From Candidatus Lernaella stagnicola (GTDB taxonomy: Bacteria > Lernaellota > Lernaellaia > Lernaellales > Lernaellaceae), in contig JAVCCK010000002.1 in assembly GCA_030765525.1 (NCBI GenBank), positions 51,574-115,573 of the forward strand: a stretch of DNA of 64,000 nt, written 5' to 3'. Positions within the stretch are counted from its first letter, which is position 1; each line of letters starts with the position of its first letter. The notes beneath the pieces were generated by a model. It did not search any database. It was not told the DNA's origin and worked only from the letters and a program-made list of their open reading frames with translations. Both the position numbers and the translations under genes were made by a program. Positions 1 to 8,495 of the stretch are shown here, piece after piece.

Positions 1-1149
1 GCCCGGCAAGCCCAGCGTGTAGCTGATGTTGAAAACCAGATTCCGCTGCGCCATCGCCTCGAGCGATTGCCACAAGGCGTCGTTGGTAAAGGGATAGCCG
101 CGATTGGCTGCACGCAGGGTTTCGTCGCCGCTTTCCACGCCGAGCAGAATTTCGTTTTCCGTTCCCGCGCCGAAACATTCGACAAACGCGTCGAGTAAAC
201 GCTCGTCGGGCAAAGCGAAACTTTCGAAGCCGGCGTGGAATTTCAAACCGGCGTTGCGAATCGCGGCGAACAAGCGCGGATAGTAGGACGCGTACGGGTA
301 TGGGTCGAAGGCGAAATAGATGCCGTTGACGCCGCATTCCTTCAGCGAGCGCAGTTCACGGAGGACGGAATCGATCGGGCGGAGCGTCGTATTTTCCCGC
401 CCGGTCGTGGTAGCCGTGGTGGATTTGGACCCGCTGCAATAGGAGCATTCCACGGGGCAGCCGCGGCCGATCGTCACCACGTGGCCCAGCCGCCCGGAAG
501 GAAACATGCGGTTTGCCGCGCGGCCTGGCAGACTCAGCGGTCTGAGCACGTGATTGGCTAGCCGGAAGTAGTCTTGGCTGTGCTCGAGTAAATCGTAGCG
601 TGCAAAATCGGCGGTGGCCAGAAACGCGCGGTCGGCCACAAAGCCGATTGCGTTGTGCCGAATCTCTCCGCCGGCGCGGTAGCTCAAATTGGGAACCGCC
701 TCGAAGCCGCTGTCGTTTTCCAAGGACGCCAACAATTCAGCGAGCGGCGCCTCCCCTTCTCCCCGGATAACGAAGTCGATTTCCGGGACTAAGCGCAGCA
801 GTTCCGCGGCGAAATGCGACGCCGTCAGTCCGCCGGCCACGATTTTCGCGTTGGGGACGCCGCGTCGAATCGCTCGCGCCAAAGCAATGGTGTCAGGCAG
901 TTGATAGTGCCAATGCAGGGACAGGCCAACCACCCGCGGCGATTGCGAACGGAGGTAATGCACGACATCGAAATCGGGGTCGCGGCTTTTCTCCAGGCCG
1001 AGATGCAGGATGCGCGCGCCGTACCCGCGCCGGTCCAGGTGGTCGGCCAGCGAGAAGAGCCCGCTCGCAGGAATGTCGCCCAGCGAAAAATATCCGATGG
1101 GATTGTAGAAATTCCGGAATTTCGGCGTGTGAACAAATAGGCAGTTCAT
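1..1149 (-). CDS. B12-binding-type radical SAM protein (3' end outside window)
   Basis: An open frame runs from ATG at 1149 to the window edge (383 codons, no stop), so the C-terminus is missing. The N-terminal ~190 residues form the Rossmann-like domain usual in cobalamin-dependent radical SAM proteins, with a VAGG turn and a 'IRGEGE' segment. The [4Fe-4S] cluster motif CPVECSYC has Cys at residues 231, 235 and 238 and would bind the cluster that cleaves S-adenosylmethionine. The frame then continues into a radical SAM barrel with a 'GVESGDE' segment. The family includes methyltransferases and ring-forming enzymes such as BchE, so the reaction cannot be read from sequence. It is the first of several such genes on this strand. 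Family confidence is high, substrate unknown. Confidence 0.85.
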   Translation of the reverse strand, partial: MNCLFVHTPKFRNFYNPIGYFSLGDIPASGLFSLADHLDRRGYGARILHLGLEKSRDPDFDVVHYLRSQSPRVVGLSLHWHYQLPDTIALARAIRRGVPNAKIVAGGLTASHFAAELLRLVPEIDFVIRGEGEAPLAELLASLENDSGFEAVPNLSYRAGGEIRHNAIGFVADRAFLATADFARYDLLEHSQDYFRLANHVLRPLSLPGRAANRMFPSGRLGHVVTIGRGCPVECSYCSGSKSTTATTTGRENTTLRPIDSVLRELRSLKECGVNGIYFAFDPYPYASYYPRLFAAIRNAGLKFHAGFESFALPDERLLDAFVECFGAGTENEILLGVESGDETLRAANRGYPFTNDALWQSLEAMAQRNLVFNISYTLGLPG

Positions 1150-1224
1150 CGTGATCCGTCGATTCCGTCCCGTTGAGTCGGTCAACTCCGCGCTGTGACA
1201 AGAACGCCCTTTGGCGGTCCCGGG

Positions 1225-2673
1225 CTACGTCACGTCATCGGCGCGGAAAAAGTCTCCCACAAGTTTCCAACCGGCTTTCAGAAAGCCGCCGAAGTATCCA
1301 TAGGTTGTCGCCCGCCGCGCGAGCCGCCACAAGGTCCGAGGCGAAAAATAAAATAGAATGAACGCCACAAGCACCCGACGCCATACGATTCGAGAACTCG
1401 GCGTATCTGGAAAAGGCGAATCGGGCAACGGGCCGCGCCGAAAATAGTAATCCGCAACGTTCTTTGCCGTGAGACTACCCGCCGCGATCGCCTTGTGCGT
1501 CAACTCGGAGGCTGGGTCGGGAAACAAGCCCGAAAACAAGGCGAACTCACTTCCGGAACGGACCAATTGGCCGACCGTGCGAACGACATCGCCGAAGGTT
1601 TCGCCGGGATTGCCGAATAACATATACGCCAGCGAGTCGATTCCCGCCTGATCGGTCTGCCGCAACACTTCCAGGCTGAGGTTACCTTGGTGACCCTTGC
1701 TGAAACGGTCCAAAGCGCTATCGGAGAGCGACTCCACGCCGTAGCTGATCAGGTAGCAACCGCACTGCTGCATCTCCCGCAGCAAATCGACTGTAACCGC
1801 GTCGATACGGGTCTTGAACGTGAAGTGGAGACCTCGATGGGCCAGCGCCCGGGCCAGTTCAAGGGCGCGGTCCGGATCGACGGTGAACGTCGGGTCGACG
1901 AAATGAATTTCCTTCGCGCCGTCTTCCCGAATCACTTGATCCACTTCTTCCATCACGTGTTCGACGCCACGGGCGCGCCAGATGCGCGGCAGCGAACAGA
2001 ACGCGCAGTGGTTCGGGCAGCCGCGCGCGGATTCAACCAAGGTTACCGGCGCGAAGCGACCGAAGGGCGGGTGGATGTGATAGCGGTCGCGCCGCAACAA
2101 ATGGCGGGCCGGCAGCGGCAACTCGTCCATGGGCTGCGGCGGCGCGGGCGGATTGACGATCCACTCGTTGTCATGACGGTAAGCGACGCCGGGGATGTGC
2201 CGCCGACCGTCGGGATCGGGGCCTGCTTCCAGAAGTTCCACAAGCGCTTGTTCACCCTCGCCGAGCACCGCCACGTCGATTTGCGGCATGTATTCGAAAA
2301 GGGTCTGGGGCGGGAACACCGTGGCAGGCCCGCCGACGACGATGACGACCTGCGGCGCGGCGCGGCGAATCGAAGCCGCCAACTCGGCCGTCTCGGGAAG
2401 GGAGAAGACGGTTGCCGACAGCCCCACGACGCCGAATCCGCCGTCTCGCACCTTTGCTCCGACATCCAAGCCTTGGTTTTCGTTCAGGGAGAGGTCCAGC
2501 AATTCGACCGGGTGACCGGCGCGCTCCAAGGCCGCGCCGAGCATCGCGATTCCCAACGGCAACATGGGGAACAGGCCGCTCAAATTGAAACGAATACGCC
2601 GGCGATTGTGGACGTGAACCAGCAGGGTTTTGGTTTTCTCGTAACTTGTGCTTTTCATCGTCGATGCGACCAT
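1225..2673 (-). CDS. B12-binding-type radical SAM protein
   Basis: About 482 residues. The first ~180 residues resemble the cobalamin-binding Rossmann domain ('VVGGPATVFP', 'VLGEGEQA'). The cluster motif CPNHCAFC has Cys at 219, 223 and 226, followed by a radical SAM barrel ('EIHFVDPTFT', 'YGVESLSD'). The tail is basic and hydrophobic ('YFSPRTLWRLARRA'), a type of ending shared by other members of this locus and possibly membrane-associating. I chose ATG 2673, just after an AAAGGTGA Shine-Dalgarno-like run with tight spacing; ATG 2658 is an alternative. Longer versions of the frame would overlap the upstream gene. It ends in TAG. It lies downstream of the SPASM gene on the same strand and is probably co-transcribed with it. 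Confidence 0.85.
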   Translation of the reverse strand: MVASTMKSTSYEKTKTLLVHVHNRRRIRFNLSGLFPMLPLGIAMLGAALERAGHPVELLDLSLNENQGLDVGAKVRDGGFGVVGLSATVFSLPETAELAASIRRAAPQVVIVVGGPATVFPPQTLFEYMPQIDVAVLGEGEQALVELLEAGPDPDGRRHIPGVAYRHDNEWIVNPPAPPQPMDELPLPARHLLRRDRYHIHPPFGRFAPVTLVESARGCPNHCAFCSLPRIWRARGVEHVMEEVDQVIREDGAKEIHFVDPTFTVDPDRALELARALAHRGLHFTFKTRIDAVTVDLLREMQQCGCYLISYGVESLSDSALDRFSKGHQGNLSLEVLRQTDQAGIDSLAYMLFGNPGETFGDVVRTVGQLVRSGSEFALFSGLFPDPASELTHKAIAAGSLTAKNVADYYFRRGPLPDSPFPDTPSSRIVWRRVLVAFILFYFSPRTLWRLARRATTYGYFGGFLKAGWKLVGDFFRADDVT

Positions 2674-2798
2674 TTCACCTTTGCCGCGCAAACGTCCGTG
2701 TTCAAAGAATACCTTAAGGGCCGCCGACTCAATAGGAAGCGGGAAAACGCCATACGCCGCTTGGGGTAGCATGAATCGCGAATCACAATCAAGCTCCG

Positions 2799-3959
2799 CT
2801 AATCCCGCGTTTCTTGCGGGGGAAACGCTTCGTCCCAAGGAAGCGGCAGTCGATCGGCGGTTGCCGTCTTGCTCAGATGCTTCCTGATGAACTCCGGGTC
2901 GGTGGAGACAAGGCACTTTTCGTGATAGCGCCCGAAGTACGGATTCGCCAGCGCCCGGTTCCGGATTTTCTCGACCGATTCCTCGAAAATGTTGCCTGCC
3001 GCGATGTGTAGGAAGGGACACGGCATCACGTCGCCGTACGGAGTAACGTAGATGTTCTTCTTGACCGCACCGCAGCCGTATTGACCGCGATTGGCTTGCA
3101 AATCGGTGCGCACGTGCGGCAAGCGATCGGTCAACTCATCCACAAAACGCAGGTCGTCTTCGCTCAGGTACATGTCCTGCCGGCCCAGCCAGCGACCGGC
3201 TGCCGCAGGCATGAGCAGATACAGCAGGCAACCCCAGGATTCGGCCATTTCGATCAGGCGCTGAAGCCCGGGGCCTTGTACGCTTTGGTGGGTTAACACG
3301 GAGTTCAGCAGAACGCGGAGGCCTGCTTCCCGCGCCACGCGTATGCCGGCCAAGGTACTTTCGAAAGCGCCCGGTTGGCCGCGAAAATCGTCGTGTTCGG
3401 CTGCGATCCCGCTGTCCAAACTGAAGGTCAAGATGTCGACGCCGATTCGCCGCAATTCACGGGCGCGCGCCGCGGTGAGCAAGGTGCCGTTTGTCGTGAT
3501 CGAAATGATGTTTCGATCGGGGCGACACGCGGCGATGATGTCGGGCAGTGCATCGAACATCAAGGGTTCGCCGCCTTCGAAGGAAAAGTTGATCGTACCC
3601 AAGCGCATACATTCGGCCGCAACCCGCCGGTAATCGGCGACGGTCATTTGCCGCCGGTCGTTTTGTTTGAGCGCCTGGGCGTAACAGTGTCGGCAATTCA
3701 AGTTGCACTCGTAATCCACGCCGAAATCAACGTACCAAAGCGGCTCACGCGTCATGAAAAAGCCACGAAACACGGTCATACCGAGGCGCGCGAGCATGAG
3801 CGGCTTGCGCACAAACAGCGCGTATTGCAGGTCGAGTTTCGTTTCGGTCAGGGCGCGCAACGTAGCTCCAATCGGTGTGTTCGAACCGCGCCGAGTATCC
3901 CACAGGGTGAACCCAGCCGCAACGAACGCCGCGCTAAACCACGTCCATCGGCCGCTCAC
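2799..3959 (-). CDS. Radical SAM protein with SPASM-like C-terminus
   Basis: 386 residues from a GTG start placed directly after GGAGG. The cluster motif CNLNCRHC has Cys at 85, 89 and 92, and the barrel follows with 'FSFEGGEPLMF' and 'ISITTNGTLL', the usual SAM-binding strands. The C-terminal third has a SPASM/twitch-type Cys arrangement around 'YGCGAVKKNIYVTPYGDV', 'MPCPFLH' and 'EKCL', which in the family binds auxiliary [4Fe-4S] clusters. Unlike its neighbours it has no N-terminal B12-type domain; instead there are about 80 residues of unclear function. SPASM proteins often modify peptides, but many act on small molecules or lipid precursors. No precursor peptide gene is evident next to it. 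The start is somewhat uncertain; internal Met codons exist near residue 55. Confidence 0.82.
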   Translation of the reverse strand: MSGRWTWFSAAFVAAGFTLWDTRRGSNTPIGATLRALTETKLDLQYALFVRKPLMLARLGMTVFRGFFMTREPLWYVDFGVDYECNLNCRHCYAQALKQNDRRQMTVADYRRVAAECMRLGTINFSFEGGEPLMFDALPDIIAACRPDRNIISITTNGTLLTAARARELRRIGVDILTFSLDSGIAAEHDDFRGQPGAFESTLAGIRVAREAGLRVLLNSVLTHQSVQGPGLQRLIEMAESWGCLLYLLMPAAAGRWLGRQDMYLSEDDLRFVDELTDRLPHVRTDLQANRGQYGCGAVKKNIYVTPYGDVMPCPFLHIAAGNIFEESVEKIRNRALANPYFGRYHEKCLVSTDPEFIRKHLSKTATADRLPLPWDEAFPPQETRD

Positions 3960-4073
3960 GCCTCCGGAGATCGGCTTTCAGTTTGACCCCCGCCGCAGTG
4001 ATACCCTAGACTTGATTCCCGGTCGCCGCGAACCATCGCGTGCGCCCAAACAGCTCGGCGGGGCACCAACGCA

Positions 4074-5513
4074 ATGAAGATCACCTTGATCAAAGCCGAA
4101 CGAATCACCGAAACCGATCGGTGGGTTACCAATCCGCTCGGCATCATGTACCTCGCGTCCGTGGCGCGGCAGGCGGGTCACGAGCCGACGCTGCTGGACT
4201 TCCGCGTCCTGCAGGGGAAGCACGCGAAAAGCCGCTTGGACGCCGCGCTGGGCGAAGACGTGGCCGTAGTCGGTTTCAGCGCCCACTCGCACCATGCGGC
4301 ATTTGCCCGCCAGTTGGCTCACTATGTCCGCAAGCGCTTACCGAATGCATTTCTCGTGGTCGGCGGGCCGCTGGCGACGGCCAACACCGACTACGTGCTT
4401 GAAAACCTGCCGGTGGATGCTTGCGTGATCGGCGAGGGCGAAACCGCGTTTTCCAACCTCCTTGCGGCTTTGCAGGCGGGTGACCCGTGGCGCGGGTTCC
4501 CAGGCTTCGCTTATCGAGAGGGCGATCGTACGGTGGTCAATCCACCGGTGGCGCCGATCGAGAATCTTGACAGCCTGCCTCAACCGGCTTGGGATCTGAT
4601 GGATTTTGATCTCTACGCGCGGACCCTTTCCATTTCGCTCCGGCTGGGGAAACGCGCCTGCATTCATACGTCGCGCGGCTGCCCCTACGAATGCATTTAC
4701 TGCCAGAACTACTTCGGTCGCCGTTTTCGCGCGAGGAGTGCGCCGCACGTGTTGGCGGAAATCGATTTGCTCTACCGCAAGCACGGCATCCGCCGGCTGG
4801 AAATCATCGACGATTGTTTCAACCTCGAATACGAGCGCGCGGCGACGATTCTTCGGCGAATCCGCGACGACTACCCCGACCTGCGGATATCCTTCCCCAA
4901 CGCCGTGCGGGGCGACCTTCTGGACGAACCGTTTGTGAGACTGCTCAAACAGGCGCGCTGCGACTTCATGCCGATGGCCGCCGAAACCGGCAGCCCCCGC
5001 TTGCAGAAAATGATTCGCAAGCGCCTCGACGTCGACAAGATCAGAAACGCCGCGCGCTTGCTGGACAAGTATCAAATTGCGTCGTTCGTTTGCTTCATGG
5101 TCGGCTTCCCCACCGAGACTCCCGAGGAAATCGAGCAGACATTCGCCCTCGCCCGTGAATTACCGGGTGTGGTTCCCGTTTTCTCGATGGTAACGCCCTA
5201 TCCCCGCACCGCCCTGTGGGACATGGTGTATCCTGATGGCGCGCGCCTGAATCCCGAAGACATCGACGGCGCGTATGGGTATCGCTTCGACGACGATGAG
5301 GGCGGGCGACTGCTCGAACGCGCGTTGAAAATCACCCGGCGACGCTTCCTCAGACCGCGGTATTGGTTCGCGATTTCCTCCGAGTTTCGTTGGCGGTTCG
5401 CCGTGCGATGGGACGTGCTTCTGTGGAAGCTCGTGAGCATTGCGGCGCCGCTACCACTCAAGCGAAGGCTGCTCCGGCGGTTGGATCGGAGGTTTTCGCT
5501 GTGTCTGGAATAG
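4074..5513 (+). CDS. B12-binding-type radical SAM protein
   Basis: 479 residues. The N-terminus is the Rossmann-like B12 domain ('LVVGGPLATANTDYVL', 'VIGEGETA'). The cluster motif CPYECIYC has Cys at 203, 207 and 210, followed by the shared 'FGRRFRARS' and 'HVLAEIDLLY' segments and the barrel ('FPNAVRGDLL', 'AAETGSP'). The hydrophobic, aromatic-rich C-terminus ('FLRPRYWF') recalls the tails of other members. Its TAG stop overlaps the GTG start of the next gene by 13 bases, so the two are probably translationally coupled. It starts 115 bases from the divergent SPASM gene, and that gap should hold the promoters for both directions. The role is probably methyl transfer or a cyclisation/rearrangement on an unknown substrate. 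Confidence 0.87.
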   Translation: MKITLIKAERITETDRWVTNPLGIMYLASVARQAGHEPTLLDFRVLQGKHAKSRLDAALGEDVAVVGFSAHSHHAAFARQLAHYVRKRLPNAFLVVGGPLATANTDYVLENLPVDACVIGEGETAFSNLLAALQAGDPWRGFPGFAYREGDRTVVNPPVAPIENLDSLPQPAWDLMDFDLYARTLSISLRLGKRACIHTSRGCPYECIYCQNYFGRRFRARSAPHVLAEIDLLYRKHGIRRLEIIDDCFNLEYERAATILRRIRDDYPDLRISFPNAVRGDLLDEPFVRLLKQARCDFMPMAAETGSPRLQKMIRKRLDVDKIRNAARLLDKYQIASFVCFMVGFPTETPEEIEQTFALARELPGVVPVFSMVTPYPRTALWDMVYPDGARLNPEDIDGAYGYRFDDDEGGRLLERALKITRRRFLRPRYWFAISSEFRWRFAVRWDVLLWKLVSIAAPLPLKRRLLRRLDRRFSLCLE

Positions 5514-6976
5514 CGCTGATTCGCACGGAATACCTTTCCATGCTCAATCCGTGCGTAATGATGCCGCTCGGGATTCTGCAGCTAACTTCCGTGCTGGAGA
5601 AAAAAGGTATCGAGGTCATCGACGTTGTCGATACATCGATCGTGCGATTTACCGACCTGCGCGCCCGTCTGGAACGGGTCGTGGACGCGCGCCCCGAGAT
5701 GATCGGCTTGTCCACCGTATCCAACCACCAGCCCTTCGCGCGCGCCGTGTCGCGGTTTTTCAAAAGCCGCCTGCCGGACACGCCGATTGTGCTCGGCGGC
5801 CCCTTCGCCAGTGCGGATCCACACGGCGTGCTGCAGCGGGCCGAAGTGGATATGGCCGTGCACGGCGAGGGAGAAGAAGCCCTCCCCGCATTGATCCAAG
5901 CCCTGCGAGCGGGCGAAGACTATCGTTCCATCCCGGGCTTGATCTACCGCGACGATGAAACCGTTCACGTCAATCCGTCGCATCCCTTGGACATCCCGCT
6001 GGATGAACTGCCCTTCGTGGCATGGGACCGCGTCGACTTCGATTACTACGGGCGTTTTCTCTCGATGTGTTTTCGGCGCTCGCCGTTCGCGGCGATCATG
6101 ACCAGCCGCGGATGTCCGTACAATTGCATTTACTGCCACAAGATTTTCGGCAACCGCTTTCGCGGCCGCTCGCCCGACCACGTACTGGAAGAGATGCACC
6201 TGCTGTGGCGCGAATACGGCCTGCGGCGTTTTGAGTTCGTCGACGACATTTTCAATTTCGACCACGCGCGCACCGTGGAAATCCTCACCCGCATGCGCGA
6301 CGAACTGCCCGGGGTTCGCGTCGGTTTCGGCAACGGTCTGCGTGCCGACCGCCTCGACGAGGAAATCTTCAAACTGATGCGCGACGTGCGGTGTCATTTC
6401 CTGCCGATCCCGGTGGAAACCGCCGTGCCGCACATGCAGAAGGTCATCGGTAAGAATCTCGACATCTCCAAGGCAGTTGAAGCAGCCCGCCTAGCGCGCA
6501 AATACGGCATTCACACGTGGGGCTTTTTCATGATCGGCTTCCCGGGTGAAACGCGCGAGGAAATGGAAGCGACGATCGACTTCGCCGAAGCGATGGACAT
6601 CGACTACCGCGCCATTCAGACTTCCAATCCTTTTGAAGGCACACAACTGCGGGAGATGCTCGGCTCCCACGCGGTCGGCAGTGAATTGGGCAACGTTCAC
6701 GCCGACTATACCGACGGCGTGGTCAACTCCCTCAACGACCGCAAATTGCGCGTGATGCGCCGGCAACTGCGCAATCCGGCCAACTGGTATTTCCTCTTCA
6801 ACATTGCGTTCTGGAAACTCTGGTGGATGGGCCCCCGGCAGGTAATCAGCCATGCGTTCAACCTCCTGCGCGAAGGGCTGCTGGGTCGACGCAAATACAC
6901 CGTACCCAGCCTGGAGAAAGAGCGGGCCGAAGTCTTGCGCAAAACCCTCGAAGCACTGGCGTGCGACCGTGGCTAG
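5501..6976 (+). CDS. B12-binding-type radical SAM protein (tandem paralogue A)
   Basis: 491 residues from GTG 5501. This start is preferred over the far-upstream in-frame ATG because it gives an N-terminus ('SGIALIRTEY') matching the next gene ('SGVALIRTEY') and leaves only a 13-base overlap with the preceding gene. It has the B12-type domain ('VLGGPFASA', 'VHGEGEEA'), then the cluster motif CPYNCIYC with Cys at 205, 209 and 212, then the barrel ('FVDDIFNF', 'FGNGLRADRL', 'PVETAVPHMQK'). The tail 'NPANWYFLFNIAFWKLWW' is strongly hydrophobic and may be membrane-associating. The cysteines sit at the same residue numbers as in the following gene, and the two proteins align along their whole length, so this is a tandem duplication. 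Confidence 0.87.
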   Translation: MSGIALIRTEYLSMLNPCVMMPLGILQLTSVLEKKGIEVIDVVDTSIVRFTDLRARLERVVDARPEMIGLSTVSNHQPFARAVSRFFKSRLPDTPIVLGGPFASADPHGVLQRAEVDMAVHGEGEEALPALIQALRAGEDYRSIPGLIYRDDETVHVNPSHPLDIPLDELPFVAWDRVDFDYYGRFLSMCFRRSPFAAIMTSRGCPYNCIYCHKIFGNRFRGRSPDHVLEEMHLLWREYGLRRFEFVDDIFNFDHARTVEILTRMRDELPGVRVGFGNGLRADRLDEEIFKLMRDVRCHFLPIPVETAVPHMQKVIGKNLDISKAVEAARLARKYGIHTWGFFMIGFPGETREEMEATIDFAEAMDIDYRAIQTSNPFEGTQLREMLGSHAVGSELGNVHADYTDGVVNSLNDRKLRVMRRQLRNPANWYFLFNIAFWKLWWMGPRQVISHAFNLLREGLLGRRKYTVPSLEKERAEVLRKTLEALACDRG

Positions 6977-7003
6977 TCTCGCAGCCGGCCGCGAGGAGGA
7001 TTG

Positions 7004-8470
7004 ATGTCCGGGGTCGCGCTGATCCGCACGGAATACGTCTCGGAGGTTAATCCTTGCGTCACGATGCCGATGGGAATCTATCAACTCACGAGCGTGTTGG
7101 AGAAGCAGGGCGTCGAGGTGTGCGCCGCGCTTGATCTGTTGATCGTCAAGCCGCGGGACATTCGCCGCGAACTCGAGCGTATCGTCGCGCGGCAACCCGA
7201 CGTCATCGGGCTTAGCTCCGCATCCCACCAATTGCGCTTCGCCCACCGGGTGGCTGACTTTTTCAAAAAGAGATTGCCCCACGTGCCCGTTGTCGTCGGT
7301 GGCCCCTTCGTCAGCGCCAATCATGAAAACGCGATGGATTGCCCCTCGGTAGATTTCGGCGTTCATGGCGAGGGCGAAGACGCACTGCCGGCCTTGGTGC
7401 GGGCGCTGGCCGCGGGCGAAGATTACCGCAGCATTCCGCGCCTTGCTTATCGGGAAGACGGCGGCCTGCACCTCAATCCGTCCGCCCCGATTTCCTATTC
7501 GTTGGACGAGCTGCCCTTCATTGCCTGGGACCGCATTGATTTCGCGCGCTACGGCAAATTCATGTCGATGTGCTTTCAACGTTCGCCGTATGCCGCGGTG
7601 TTCACGAGCCGCGGATGCCCGTTTCAATGCATCTTCTGCCACAATCATTTCGGTCGTCAGTATCGCTTTCGCTCGCCCGACCGCGTCTTGGAAGAAATGC
7701 ACCTGCTGTACGACCGCGACGGCATTCGCCGTTTCGAAATCAACGAGGACTTGTTCAACTGGGATTACGATCGTGCCACGGAGATCCTCACTCGCGTCCG
7801 TGACGAACTGCCCGCGGCGTCGGTCGGTTTCGGTTCGGGTATCCGGGCCGACTTGCTGGACGAACCTTTCGTCAAGCTGCTCGCCGAAGTGAACTGCTAC
7901 TTCCTGGCCATTCCTGTCGAGACCGCCGTTCCGCGCCTGCAGAAGTTGATTCGCAAGAACCTCGATTTGAAAAAGGCGGAGCGGGCGGCGAATCTGGCGC
8001 GGCGCTACGGATTGCATACCTGGGCGTTTTTCCTGCTCGGCTTTCCCACCGAAACCGAAGAGGAGATGGAAACGACAGTAGCGTACGCGGAGCAGTTGGA
8101 TGTCGATTTCGTCTCGATTCAATCGGTCAGCCCCTACGAAGGGACCGAACTGCGAGCCATGTTGGGTGAACTCCCGGCGGATTTGGAACTCGGCAACCCT
8201 CACGCCGATTACCGCCGCGGCGATTTTTCCCTCGAGCACATCAACGACCTGAAAACACTCGTGATGCGCAATCGCCTGAAGCGAAGAGCGAATTGGTATT
8301 TTGTGAAAAACCTTTTGCTCTGGAAACTCTGGTGGCTCGGGCCGAAGAACGCCCTTGCCCACCTGGCGATCACCGTTTGGGAGTCGCTTTTCCATCGCGG
8401 TGTGATGATCGACCGATTCGAACGAAATCGACGGCGCTTGGCGCGCGAGGTTTTTTCTTCCCTGGATTAG
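7004..8470 (+). CDS. B12-binding-type radical SAM protein (tandem paralogue B)
   Basis: 488 residues from ATG 7004, which follows an AGGAGGA Shine-Dalgarno; a TTG one codon earlier is possible. The architecture is that of the preceding gene: B12-type domain ('VVGGPFVSA', 'VHGEGEDA'), cluster motif CPFQCIFC with Cys at 205, 209 and 212, barrel ('FGSGIRADLL', 'PVETAVPRLQK') and an aromatic tail ('ANWYFVKNLLLWKLWW'). It starts 27 bases after its paralogue and is surely in the same transcript. Two near-parallel enzymes in one operon suggest two successive similar steps or two positions on one substrate, but this is inference. It ends in TAG, 25 bases from the convergent gene. Confidence 0.87.
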   Translation: MSGVALIRTEYVSEVNPCVTMPMGIYQLTSVLEKQGVEVCAALDLLIVKPRDIRRELERIVARQPDVIGLSSASHQLRFAHRVADFFKKRLPHVPVVVGGPFVSANHENAMDCPSVDFGVHGEGEDALPALVRALAAGEDYRSIPRLAYREDGGLHLNPSAPISYSLDELPFIAWDRIDFARYGKFMSMCFQRSPYAAVFTSRGCPFQCIFCHNHFGRQYRFRSPDRVLEEMHLLYDRDGIRRFEINEDLFNWDYDRATEILTRVRDELPAASVGFGSGIRADLLDEPFVKLLAEVNCYFLAIPVETAVPRLQKLIRKNLDLKKAERAANLARRYGLHTWAFFLLGFPTETEEEMETTVAYAEQLDVDFVSIQSVSPYEGTELRAMLGELPADLELGNPHADYRRGDFSLEHINDLKTLVMRNRLKRRANWYFVKNLLLWKLWWLGPKNALAHLAITVWESLFHRGVMIDRFERNRRRLAREVFSSLD

Positions 8471-8495
8471 CGTACCCGACCGGACCGAACGCTTG

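Noticed and set aside
6491-8395. 634-codon open frame on the minus strand
   Set aside because: It is antisense to two well-supported radical SAM genes with full motifs; high GC at third codon positions creates long mirror frames.
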